Origin: UBA1172 sp002457135
Lineage (GTDB): Bacteria > Pseudomonadota > Alphaproteobacteria > Puniceispirillales > UBA1172
Direction: 5' to 3'
NCBI GenBank assembly: GCA_965660935.1
Contig: CBFIBR010000036.1
Location: forward strand, 1-14,411
DNA length: 14,411 nucleotides
Position 1 is the first letter of the stretch. Each line of letters opens with the position of its first letter. Shown here in pieces: positions 7,012 through 14,146 of this stretch. Below the pieces are notes generated by a model that worked only from the letters and a program-made list of their open reading frames with translations, did not search any database and was not told the origin of the DNA. The position numbers and the translations under genes were made by a program.

Positions 7012-7013
7012 CC
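6996..7013. promoter_or_regulatory. 18-bp inverted repeat, operator candidate over the liv-like promoter
   Basis: GGTTGAA (6996-7002) and TTCAACC (7007-7013) are perfect 7-bp inverted arms separated by TGAT. The repeat covers the -35 element and part of the spacer of the promoter candidate, a typical repressor position. The size and symmetry suit a dimeric helix-turn-helix regulator such as a GntR- or LacI-type protein. No such regulator gene is in the window. Confidence 0.5.
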
Positions 7014-7050
7014 TAAAACAATGTCGCCCCTCAATGATGAGCGGAGTGGT

Positions 7051-7077
7051 TTGCCACCACCACCATGGCATGATAAT
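7051..7077 (+). promoter_or_regulatory. Promoter candidate for the tup operon
   Basis: TTGCCA (7051-7056, five of six to -35) and GATAAT (7072-7077, five of six to -10) are 15 nt apart, slightly shorter than ideal. They lie about 30 nt upstream of the TupB start, after the divergent liv-like promoter. Confidence 0.4.
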
Positions 7078-7083
7078 ACATGC
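7068..7083. promoter_or_regulatory. 16-bp inverted repeat over the tup -10 region
   Basis: GCATG (7068-7072) and CATGC (7079-7083) flank ATAATA. The repeat overlaps the candidate -10 and would suit a repressor acting on the tungstate importer. It does not look like the ModE consensus (TATAAC-type half-sites) as I know it. Confidence 0.35.
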
Positions 7084-7107
7084 AAACCCAAAGGAGCCGT
7101 CAAAACC

Positions 7108-7815
7108 ATGCCAATCTATCTGGAATCCGTTGCAACCGCTTTCCGATTGATGGCCAGCGGTGACCAGGACCTGATGGAAATCCTGCTGCTGTCGATGCAG
7201 GTCAGCCTGACCGCGCTGGTGCTGTCATGCCTGATCGGCCTGCCTGTCGGTGCCTTTCTGGCGACACGCCGGTTCACCGGGCGCGGTGCTGTCATCGGGC
7301 TTTTCAATGCGCTCATGGGAATGCCGCCGGTGGTGGTGGGGTTGATCGTCTACCTCCACCTGTCGCGCTCGGGGCCATTTGGCTGGCTCGGCCTCCTCTA
7401 CACGCCCAACGCCATGATCATTGCCCAGATGCTGCTGATCATCCCTATCATCACCGCCCTGTCCTGCCAGATTATCGAAGACCTTCATGAGGATTATCGC
7501 GATCTTTTTACATCATTGGCGGTGCCGCCGGGCAAGGCGGTGAAGGCGTATATCATCGATGCCCGATATTCGCTGCTGACCGTGATCCTGGCCGGGTTTG
7601 GCCGCGCCATATCTGAGGTCGGGGCCGTCATCGTGGTTGGTGGCAATATCGACCACCTGACAAGGGTGATGACCACCACCATCGCGCTCGAAACCTCCAA
7701 GGGGGAGCTGGCGCTGGCCTTGGCGCTCGGGGTCATCCTGCTGATCATCGCGCTGGCGGTCAACATGCTGGCATCATGGCTCAAATCCCGGGCATCGAGG
7801 CGCGCCTATGCCTGA
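7108..7815 (+). CDS. tupB: Tungstate-type ABC transporter permease
   Basis: The 235-residue permease has about five to six membrane helices. Its cytoplasmic coupling loop, GFGRAISEVGAVIVVGGNI (near residues 165-185), is the hallmark of TupB-type tungstate permeases and their molybdate-type relatives. The start was set at ATG 7108 because AAGGAG (7091-7096) sits 11 nt before it and the family begins just ahead of the first helix. An in-frame ATG at 7021 would add 29 polar residues without homology-like character and would cover the promoter candidate. It is first in its operon, overlapping the ATPase gene by 8 bases. The homodimeric channel would pass tungstate, needed for tungsten enzymes or, by mis-sorting, molybdenum enzymes. 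Confidence 0.88.
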   Translation: MPIYLESVATAFRLMASGDQDLMEILLLSMQVSLTALVLSCLIGLPVGAFLATRRFTGRGAVIGLFNALMGMPPVVVGLIVYLHLSRSGPFGWLGLLYTPNAMIIAQMLLIIPIITALSCQIIEDLHEDYRDLFTSLAVPPGKAVKAYIIDARYSLLTVILAGFGRAISEVGAVIVVGGNIDHLTRVMTTTIALETSKGELALALALGVILLIIALAVNMLASWLKSRASRRAYA

Positions 7816-8518
7816 TCGCCTGACCCCTATTGACGTGACCGGACTGACGCTGATGAGCGGGGGTCGTTGCCTGCTGGATGGCATCACCTGCCGGATTGAG
7901 GCTGGGGGCATCACCGCGATCCTCGGCCCAAACGGCGCCGGGAAGAGCCTGCTGCTACGGTGTCTGCATGGTCTGGCTGATCCGACCAGCGGCGCTGTAA
8001 CCTTTGGCGGCAGGCCCGGGGAAGCCAGCATGCGGTTGCAGCAATCCTTTGTTTTTCAGCAGCCAACGCTGTTGCGGCGCACGGTCATTGAAAACATGCT
8101 TTTTGTGTCGCGGCAACGCGGTATTGCTGAGGCTGATGTTCAGTCATGGCTTGAAAAAGTCGGGCTGATGGCATTGGCGCATCAACCGGCGAGGCTGCTT
8201 TCAGGCGGTGAAAAACAGCGTCTTGCCCTCGCCCGCGGTTTGCTGACAAGGCCGTCAATCCTGTTTCTGGATGAGGCAACGTCCAACCTTGACCCGGCTT
8301 CTGTTCAGATGATTGAAGCGATCACAAGGGAAGTCGCCGCCAGTGGCACCAAGGTGATCACCGTCACCCATGATATCGGGCAGGCCAGGCGGCTGGCGGA
8401 TCAGGTGCTGTTTCTGGCGCGTGGCCAGCTGATTGAGGATGGCAAGGCGAAATCGTTTTTCAGCAAGCCCCGTTCGGAAGAGGCCAGGGCCTATCTCGAA
8501 GGCAGGATTGTCGTTTAG
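7808..8518 (+). CDS. tupC: Tungstate-type ABC transporter ATP-binding protein
   Basis: The 236-residue ATPase shows Walker A GPNGAGKS (40-47), Q-loop around Q84 (VFQQPTLLRR), signature LSGGE (131-135), Walker B ILFLDEA (151-157) and the switch histidine H188 (VTHD). The VFQxPxLLRRTVxEN segment is common to TupC and ModC-like proteins. The start ATG lies inside the last codons of tupB in another frame, giving an 8-base overlap and probable translational coupling. It lacks the C-terminal MOP/TOBE-type anion-sensing domain found in ModC. It powers the TupB channel with substrate delivered by TupA. Confidence 0.88.
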   Translation: MPDRLTPIDVTGLTLMSGGRCLLDGITCRIEAGGITAILGPNGAGKSLLLRCLHGLADPTSGAVTFGGRPGEASMRLQQSFVFQQPTLLRRTVIENMLFVSRQRGIAEADVQSWLEKVGLMALAHQPARLLSGGEKQRLALARGLLTRPSILFLDEATSNLDPASVQMIEAITREVAASGTKVITVTHDIGQARRLADQVLFLARGQLIEDGKAKSFFSKPRSEEARAYLEGRIVV

Positions 8519-8535
8519 TTGAGGGGAGTTTCACC

Positions 8536-9396
8536 ATGCTGAAAGCCCGGATGATCGGTATCATGATGGCATGGGCCACGCTGACCCTGCCGCTCGCCCC
8601 CATGGCCAATGCCCTTGACAGTGACGGGGATGGGGTTGGGAATGGCGGGGATACCATTATCGTGCAATCCACCACCTCAACTAAAAACGCCGGTTTCTAT
8701 GACCATATCCTGCCCATGATCAAGGCTGATACCGGCATCACGGCGCATGTCGTGGCGGTCGGTACCGGTGCCGCCATCAAGAACGCCATGAACTGTGATG
8801 GTGATGTGCTGCTGGTGCATAGCCGCAGTCGTGAGGATCAGTTCGTTGCCGACGGCTTTTCCATGCGGCGATACGATGTGATGTATAATGACTTTGTGCT
8901 GATCGGGCCGGCGCATGACCCGGCGGGGGTTCGTGGCCTTAATGATGTTGCCGGGGCCTTTGCCCGGATTGCATCAGGGCGGTACCTTTTTGCCTCCCGC
9001 GGGGATGACAGCGGCACCCATAGCAAGGAGAAAATGATCTGGGATGCCAGCGGTATCGACCCGGATCAGGGATCAGGGGAATGGTATCGTGAGCTTGGCT
9101 CGGGCATGGGTGCGACGATCAACACCGCCATCGGCATGGCCGCCTATACACTCAGTGACCGGGCAACCTGGATCAAGTTCGGCAACAAGGCCGATTTCAC
9201 CATTCTGGTGGAGGGTGATGAACGTCTCTTTAACCCCTATGGCGTGATGCTGGTGAACCCCGAACGCTGCCCCCATGTCAGGACCGGGGCGGGACAGGCG
9301 TTCATCGACTGGCTGATTTCACCAAGGGGGCAGGATGCCATCGCGGCGTATCAGGTCGGGGGCAATTCGCTGTTTGTCCCCAATGCCTCACCCTGA
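8536..9396 (+). CDS. tupA: Tungstate-binding periplasmic protein with EF-hand-like N-terminal loop
   Basis: This 286-residue protein has a signal peptide (about 1-26, cleavage after ANA) and the TupA landmarks TTSTKNAGF (46-54), AVGTGAAIKNA, DVLLVHSRS, YDVMYNDFVLIGP, SRGDDSGTHSKEK and GSGMGATINTAIGMAAYTLSDRATW. These form the oxyanion pocket of tungstate-binding proteins. Between signal peptide and domain lies DSDGDGVGNGGD (28-39). Asp at loop positions 1, 3, 5 and 12 and Gly at 6 match an EF-hand or thrombospondin-type calcium loop, which is unusual in this family. A GGGGAG Shine-Dalgarno (8523-8528) precedes the ATG by 7 nt. The gene comes last in the operon, whereas tupA is normally first. 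The stop is 8 nt from the convergent epimerase stop. Confidence 0.9.
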   Translation: MLKARMIGIMMAWATLTLPLAPMANALDSDGDGVGNGGDTIIVQSTTSTKNAGFYDHILPMIKADTGITAHVVAVGTGAAIKNAMNCDGDVLLVHSRSREDQFVADGFSMRRYDVMYNDFVLIGPAHDPAGVRGLNDVAGAFARIASGRYLFASRGDDSGTHSKEKMIWDASGIDPDQGSGEWYRELGSGMGATINTAIGMAAYTLSDRATWIKFGNKADFTILVEGDERLFNPYGVMLVNPERCPHVRTGAGQAFIDWLISPRGQDAIAAYQVGGNSLFVPNASP

Positions 9397-9404
9397 AGAG
9401 ATAC

Positions 9405-10418
9405 CTAGTGATTATAAGCCTGGCGATACCATTCAACGAATTTCGCCACGCCTTCTTCCACCGGGGTTGATGGCACAAATCCGGTCAACTGCTTCAACAG
9501 GGTGTTGGAGGCATGGGTGACCGGAACATCCCCCTGCTGCATATCCATCATGTTCTTTTCAGCGGTGATCCCCAGCGCATCCTCAAGCGCACGGATATAA
9601 TCCATCAGCTCAATGGTGGTGCCATTGCCGATATTCACCGCCCGCCATGGCGCAACCGGTGACAGGCTGTCGCCATCAATCGCGGCATCGCGATCATCCG
9701 GCAGGGGCGGGATGACATCAATCAGGCGGCGAATGCCCTCAACCAGATCACCGACATAGGTGAAATCACGCTGCATCCGGCCATGGTTATAGACATCAAT
9801 CGGCTCACCGGCCAGCATCGCCCGGGCAAATTTGAACAGCGCCATATCAGGCCGCCCCCAGGGCCCGTAGACCGTGAAGAAACGGAACATCGTGGTGGGA
9901 ATATCAAAAAGATGCGCATAGGAATGCGCCATCGCCTCATTGGCTTTCTTGGTGGCGGCGTAAAACGACATCGGGTGCCTGGTGGGGTGATTTTCCTGAA
10001 ACGGTTTTTCGGGATTGGCCCCATAGACCGTTGAGGTTGAGGCCATCAGCAAATGCCTGACCCCCAGAACCTTGGCCACCTCAAGGATATTGAAACTGCC
10101 GATCAGGTTACTCTCAACATAGGACCGGGGCTGGTCAATCGAATACCGCACCCCGGCCTGTGCCGCCAGGTGGATCATGACCCGGGGCTGGTGGTGCTGG
10201 CAGGCCTCCATCAGGCTTTCGTGATCATCCAGCATAAACTCCAGCGCGGTGAACCCGGGGTCGGCCTTGAGCGCTTCATGGCGGCGCTGTTTCAGGCTGA
10301 CATCATAGTAATCCGTCATGCCATCGAGGCCGATTACCTTCCAGCCCGTGTCCAGCAACAGGCGGGCCAGGTGAAAACCGATGAAACCGGCTGTGCCAGT
10401 GATGAAAACGGTATCCAT
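9405..10418 (-). CDS. NAD-dependent epimerase, UDP-glucuronate 4-epimerase-like
   Basis: The 337-residue extended short-chain dehydrogenase has the NAD-binding motif GTAGFIG (8-14), an active-site Ser/Thr cluster MASTSTVYG (125-133) and the catalytic Y153-x-x-x-K157 in SFYAATKKANE. The phrases FYAATKKANE, RFFTVYGPWGRPDMA and DFTYVGDLVEGI are characteristic of UDP-glucuronate/galacturonate 4-epimerases (CapI, LpsL, WbpP relatives) rather than GalE. The predicted product is UDP-galacturonate, a precursor of lipopolysaccharide core or capsule. A short GAGG ribosome-binding site lies 5 nt before the ATG. The gene is divergent from the MBL-fold gene (122 nt apart) and is probably monocistronic. 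Confidence 0.88.
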   Translation of the reverse strand: MDTVFITGTAGFIGFHLARLLLDTGWKVIGLDGMTDYYDVSLKQRRHEALKADPGFTALEFMLDDHESLMEACQHHQPRVMIHLAAQAGVRYSIDQPRSYVESNLIGSFNILEVAKVLGVRHLLMASTSTVYGANPEKPFQENHPTRHPMSFYAATKKANEAMAHSYAHLFDIPTTMFRFFTVYGPWGRPDMALFKFARAMLAGEPIDVYNHGRMQRDFTYVGDLVEGIRRLIDVIPPLPDDRDAAIDGDSLSPVAPWRAVNIGNGTTIELMDYIRALEDALGITAEKNMMDMQQGDVPVTHASNTLLKQLTGFVPSTPVEEGVAKFVEWYRQAYNH

Positions 10419-10491
10419 GAATGCCTCGGTTCAGTATCCTTTGTGGTATTGCGATGCCTTTTACCATAGCATTGCCAGCGCACCAAACAGC

Positions 10492-10519
10492 TTGGGTTTC
10501 AGGCTTGGATATTTTTAAT
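10492..10519 (+). promoter_or_regulatory. Promoter candidate for the MBL-fold gene
   Basis: TTGGGT (10492-10497) and TTTAAT (10514-10519, five of six to -10) are 16 nt apart, about 20 nt upstream of the chosen ATG at 10541. The -35 match is weak. Confidence 0.3.
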
Positions 10520-10540
10520 GGCACGAACAGGGATTTGACC

Positions 10541-11554
10541 ATGCTTCCGTCTGAAATCACGCCCCCCGAAAAAGGAACCATGCGGCAACTGGCTGATGAC
10601 CTCTACTGGCTCAGGTTCGATCTGCCCTTTCGGCTCAACCATATCAATCTCTATGTGCTGGATGGTGAGGATGGCTGGATCATCCTGGACTGCGGCGTTC
10701 ATGACCCGGCCACTGTTGCGCATTGGGATGCCCTGCTGGATGGCCCGCTTGCCGGCCGGCCGATTGAACGGATCATCGTCAGTCATCACCATGTTGACCA
10801 TGCCGGTTATGCCGGGCCACTGGCTGAACGCACCGGTGCGCCTGTGTGGATGACAGAATCGGAATACCGCTACATCGTCCGCATGCTGGCCATTGCCGGG
10901 CCTGAATTTGGCGAATTGCTGGAAGGGGCCTATCGCCGCTATGCGCTGACCGAAGAGGTGCTGGCCATGGCACGGCAGGACCATGACCGCTTCCCCCGGT
11001 TTGTTGCGCCCATGGCCGAACCGAATTTCATGACAGAGGACCATAGCGTCCGCAGTCGTGGCGGGGAATGGCGGGTGCGGATTGATCGCGGCCATAGCAT
11101 GGCCCAGATCGGGTTGCTGGATGATGCGCGCGGGCTTTACCTTGCCGGTGATTACCTGCTGCCGCGAATTTCCCCCAATATCTCGGCTGATCTTTCAGAC
11201 CCCGATGATGACCGCCTTGGTGCCTATCTCGATTACCTTGAGGAAGTATCCGATTTGCCCGGGGAGATGCTGATCCTGCCCGGTCACGACTGGCCGTTCA
11301 CCAATGGTGGGGAACGGGCAAGGGTGTTGATCGACCATCACCACATGCGGCTGGATGCCCTCACCGAGGCTGCCCGAAATGGCCCTGTCACCGTGGCATC
11401 ATCCATGGAGGTGCTGTTCAGTCGTGTTTTCGGATCGCATGAGATTTTCTTTGCGGCGGGCGAGGCGAGAGCGCACCTGACCCATCTGGTGGCAACCGGC
11501 CGCATGGTCATGACCCTCGATGACGGGATCGAACGGTTCAGCCTGGCCGATTAG
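10541..11554 (+). CDS. MBL-fold metallo-hydrolase
   Basis: The 337-residue protein has the metallo-beta-lactamase-fold metal motif H82-x-H84-x-D86-H87 (SHHHVDHAG). Later ligands are in DRGHSMAQIG, AGDYLLP and LPGHDWPF. The opening YWLRFDLPFRLNHINLYVLDGEDGW is the usual first sheet of a broad subfamily of hydrolases annotated as glyoxalase II- or LACTB2-like, whose substrates are mostly thioesters or other esters but are not defined here. The start was chosen at ATG 10541 because the subfamily carries a Pro-x-x-Gly segment (PPEKGT here) ahead of the first strand. An ATG at 10580 with AAAGGA only 3 nt upstream is an alternative. Further upstream, the frame is open to 10421 but looks noncoding. 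It interrupts an otherwise glycan-related minus-strand set. Confidence 0.87.
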   Translation: MLPSEITPPEKGTMRQLADDLYWLRFDLPFRLNHINLYVLDGEDGWIILDCGVHDPATVAHWDALLDGPLAGRPIERIIVSHHHVDHAGYAGPLAERTGAPVWMTESEYRYIVRMLAIAGPEFGELLEGAYRRYALTEEVLAMARQDHDRFPRFVAPMAEPNFMTEDHSVRSRGGEWRVRIDRGHSMAQIGLLDDARGLYLAGDYLLPRISPNISADLSDPDDDRLGAYLDYLEEVSDLPGEMLILPGHDWPFTNGGERARVLIDHHHMRLDALTEAARNGPVTVASSMEVLFSRVFGSHEIFFAAGEARAHLTHLVATGRMVMTLDDGIERFSLAD

Positions 11555-11561
11555 GCAATAT

Positions 11562-12575
11562 TCAGTCGCTGTAGCCCTCAGGGTTCTGGGATTGCCAGCG
11601 CCATGTATCCTCACACATCTGCTCAAGACTGATCCCGGCCTGCCAGCCAATCAACGATGCCGCCCTTGCCGCTGTTGCATGGGATGAGGCGATATCCCCC
11701 GGGCGGCGGGGGCCGACCGTATAGGGGATCGGCCTGCCGGCGGCCTGTTCAAACGCGGCGATGACCTCCAGCACCGAATGCCCCTTGCCGGTGCCGAGAT
11801 TGACCGCCTCAACCCCGGCATGCCGCGCTGCATAATCGAGCGCGGCGAGGTGACCGGATGCAAGGTCATTGACGTGGATATAATCCCGCACACCGGTTCC
11901 GTCAGGGGTATCGTAATCATCACCAAAGACCGTCAGCTGATCACGCTTGCCCACCGCAACCTGCGCGATATACGGCATCAGATTATCAGGAATGCCGTTC
12001 GGGTCTTCACCAATGCGGCCTGACTGATGCGCGCCGACCGGGTTGAAATACCGCAGCAGCATGGCCGATTTTTCGGGATCGGTTGCGGCCCAGTCGCGGA
12101 TGATTTCCTCAATAAAAAACTTTGTCCTGCCATAGGGATTGACCGGGTTTAACGGGTGCTTCTCATCAAAGGGCAGGTAATCCGCGACCCCGTAAACTGT
12201 TGCCGAGGATGAAAAGATCATGCGCCTGCAGCCGCAGCCATCCATGGCCTTGAGCAGCTCAATCGTGCCGCCGACATTGGTGCTGTAATAGGTGAGCGGG
12301 GATTGCCCGGATTCGCCGACGGCTTTCAGGCCAGCAAAATGGATCACGGCTTCAGGCTGAAATTCATCACAGACCTGGCGGATGGCGGTGGCATCGGTGA
12401 TGCTGGCCTCAACATGATCGAAGACACGGTTGGTCAGTTGCGCCACCCGTTCCAGCGCAACCGGCGAGGAATTGGCGAAATTATCCACCACCAGCGGAGC
12501 ATGATCCGCCGCCAGCAATTCAATCAGGGTGTGGGAGCCGATATAACCGGCCCCGCCAGTAACCAGAACACGCAT
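11562..12575 (-). CDS. galE: UDP-glucose 4-epimerase
   Basis: The 337-residue protein matches GalE in full length. It has NAD-binding GGAGYIG (7-13), catalytic Ser/Thr in SSSATVYG (122-129), Y148-x-x-x-K152 in NPYGRTKFFIEEI, LRYFNPVGAH, GIPDNLMPYIAQVA and GVRDYIHVNDLA. It interconverts UDP-glucose and UDP-galactose, feeding galactose into surface polymers. It starts 12 nt downstream of the O-antigen ligase-like gene. Its weak Shine-Dalgarno (TAGGT) overlaps the ligase TAG stop codon, so translation is probably coupled. The stop is 7 nt from the convergent MBL-fold stop. Confidence 0.95.
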   Translation of the reverse strand: MRVLVTGGAGYIGSHTLIELLAADHAPLVVDNFANSSPVALERVAQLTNRVFDHVEASITDATAIRQVCDEFQPEAVIHFAGLKAVGESGQSPLTYYSTNVGGTIELLKAMDGCGCRRMIFSSSATVYGVADYLPFDEKHPLNPVNPYGRTKFFIEEIIRDWAATDPEKSAMLLRYFNPVGAHQSGRIGEDPNGIPDNLMPYIAQVAVGKRDQLTVFGDDYDTPDGTGVRDYIHVNDLASGHLAALDYAARHAGVEAVNLGTGKGHSVLEVIAAFEQAAGRPIPYTVGPRRPGDIASSHATAARAASLIGWQAGISLEQMCEDTWRWQSQNPEGYSD

Positions 12576-12587
12576 AAGGTAAAATAC

Positions 12588-13871
12588 CTATTTTTGGGCA
12601 GGGCTGGAAGTACAAACCCCCAAGGCAAGCGCAACCCCGCTCCACATGAAGATATTATTCCACTGCCCGAACAGATCAGCCGATGTCGCAATCGGCCAGA
12701 AGACAGCCAGCGGGACGACAAATGCCGTTGCGATCATCACATTGCCCCTGTTCCTGAGACCGGCCCGGAAACATTCGGCAATGATTGACCAGAGGAAAAA
12801 ACTGCCCAGCACCAGCCCGATGATACCGGTTTCAACCAGCATCTGGAGATAAAAATTATGGGGGTGCGGGTCGTATTTCGTGAACGGCACACCCTCAAGC
12901 AGATCGAGCGCCATATGCCGGTAATTCCCGGTCCCGATACCGAAGAGCCAGTTATCCCTCGCCACCACCCAGCCTCCATTGAGCGTATGCCACCAGACAC
13001 TGGTTTCAAAACTCGTCACCCCGGCGATCAATTTATCACTGAACCGGCTGGCCAACTGGGGGAATGCATACCCCGCCGCGACCGACCCCAGAACACCCGT
13101 GACGATGAGGCCAAGGTATCGGGCAGGCCTCGGTTTCCAGACCAGACCCGCCAGCAAGCCGCCACAGGCCAGAATGAGGAAATTGATCCGCTCCCCCGCA
13201 AACAGGGAGATGATCACCACCATCAACGCCAGCACCGCTGACAATGCCGCCAGCCGTCCCCTGATTGAAACGGCCAGCGCAACCATCACCACCAGGGCTG
13301 GCAAGCCGACCTTGGCGACATAATTCCCCGGCACCAGATCACCATAAGGCCATGACAGGCGACCATTCTGGTGCCCGATCATCAGGATTTCTGCTGTCAG
13401 GATACCGCACATGATCATCAATCCCAGCGCGGTTGACAGCAACATGGCATACAGCAGGCGGCGATCACGCCCGAACCAGAACGCGGTCGCCATCGCAAAG
13501 AGCGGGAAACGGAACCAGATCAACGCCTCACCAATGGAATATCCGGGGGCAGATGAAATCGCCCCGGCAATAATGCACCAGAACCAGAACACAAACCCGG
13601 CCCTGACCCACAAGGACTGGAGCCAGCCTGTATCACGGGTGATAATGGTGCGAATGACGAATGCCAGCGAAACAATGGTCAACCAGGCATCAGCCGGGGT
13701 CCGTTCGATCAGCAGAAAGAACGGTCCCGCCAGCCAGAACAGATGCAGCCCCCGTTCCCAGACCGGCATGGCCCTCAACGCATCCATGGCATCACAGAAG
13801 AGGGCAACCAGCCCGGCCAGCAGATGAAAATGGCCAGAAGGGTTGGTCAGGTAGCGGTCAAGATGAGGCAC
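12588..13871 (-). CDS. O-antigen ligase / polymerase family membrane protein (Wzy_C / WaaL-like)
   Basis: The 427-residue polytopic protein has about ten or more hydrophobic helices. Its large periplasmic loop contains SVWWHTLNGGWVVARDNWLFGIGTGNYRHM (spanning roughly 290-320) and then DPHPHNFYLQMLVETGIIGL. The H-P-H-N-x-x-L-x-x-x-x-E-x-G-x-x-G pattern is the signature of the O-antigen ligase superfamily. Members attach polymer to lipid A-core or polymerise repeat units, using undecaprenyl-linked donors. The start is GTG at 13871: the frame is closed upstream by an in-frame TGA and no ATG precedes the first helix. Its own Shine-Dalgarno (AAAGAG) is weak. A better-initiated 12-codon ORF overlaps its start. 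Ligase versus Wzy polymerase cannot be decided from sequence. Confidence 0.88.
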   Translation of the reverse strand: MPHLDRYLTNPSGHFHLLAGLVALFCDAMDALRAMPVWERGLHLFWLAGPFFLLIERTPADAWLTIVSLAFVIRTIITRDTGWLQSLWVRAGFVFWFWCIIAGAISSAPGYSIGEALIWFRFPLFAMATAFWFGRDRRLLYAMLLSTALGLMIMCGILTAEILMIGHQNGRLSWPYGDLVPGNYVAKVGLPALVVMVALAVSIRGRLAALSAVLALMVVIISLFAGERINFLILACGGLLAGLVWKPRPARYLGLIVTGVLGSVAAGYAFPQLASRFSDKLIAGVTSFETSVWWHTLNGGWVVARDNWLFGIGTGNYRHMALDLLEGVPFTKYDPHPHNFYLQMLVETGIIGLVLGSFFLWSIIAECFRAGLRNRGNVMIATAFVVPLAVFWPIATSADLFGQWNNIFMWSGVALALGVCTSSPAQK

Positions 13872-13893
13872 AGGAAAGCTCTTTGGCGGTCAT
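13858..13893 (-). CDS. Possible 11-residue upstream ORF overlapping the ligase start
   Basis: On the minus strand an ATG (13893-13891) preceded by AGGA at 4-5 nt opens the peptide MTAKELSCASS, ending at TGA (13860-13858). It overlaps the first codons of the ligase in another frame. It has a better Shine-Dalgarno than the ligase GTG, so it could couple or tune ligase translation. Chance occurrence is quite possible. Confidence 0.25.
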   Translation of the reverse strand: MTAKELSCASS

Positions 13894-13904
13894 TTAATCC
13901 TATC

Positions 13905-13933
13905 TTCATAGACTTGCCCATGGTCAAAATCAA
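13905..13933 (-). promoter_or_regulatory. Promoter candidate for the ligase-galE operon
   Basis: On the minus strand TTGATT (13933-13928) and TATGAA (13910-13905) are separated by 17 nt, each with four of six consensus matches. They lie 33 nt upstream of the GTG start. A second -35-like TTGACC overlaps the spacer. Confidence 0.35.
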
Positions 13934-14057
13934 TGGACTGGACGCATGGGTGAGGGGATTGCCTACCCGCTGAAAAAACCCGTTCTGTGCAGCGGCAGCC
14001 GATAGTCAATCATTCCATAATTAAGCAGATGGTGAACAACGTGCGGAATATGCGTAT

Positions 14058-14097
14058 CGTTCACGCCGTGAATATAACTTGCGTTCACGACATGAAT
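14058..14097. promoter_or_regulatory. Two operator-like palindromes in 24-bp tandem
   Basis: TTCACGCCGTGAA (14060-14072) is a perfect 6-bp inverted repeat around one central base. TTCACGACATGAA (14084-14096) is the same element with one mismatch between arms. The extended copies (14058-14073 and 14082-14097) agree at 14 of 16 bases and are 24 bp centre to centre. They lie 50-87 nt upstream of the EPS regulator start, in the divergent region with the ligase operon. They look like a pair of sites for one dimeric regulator, possibly the adjacent one (autoregulation); this is inference. Confidence 0.5.
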
Positions 14098-14146
14098 GAT
14101 GATATTTTGGCCCCAATTGATACTTTAACAGACAACCGCAAGTCCC

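Noticed and set aside
7021..7107. N-terminal extension of TupB from ATG 7021
   Set aside because: Adds 29 polar, proline-rich residues, lacks a Shine-Dalgarno and overlaps the promoter candidate, while AAGGAG precedes ATG 7108.
6946..7107. Molybdenum/tungsten cofactor riboswitch ahead of tupB
   Set aside because: The leader after the promoter candidate is only about 25 nt, too short for the known Moco RNA, and I see no matching conserved core.
10421..10540. Forty-codon N-terminal extension of the MBL-fold protein
   Set aside because: The added residues resemble no family member, would cover the divergent promoter region, and a better start with family-like N-terminus is at 10541.
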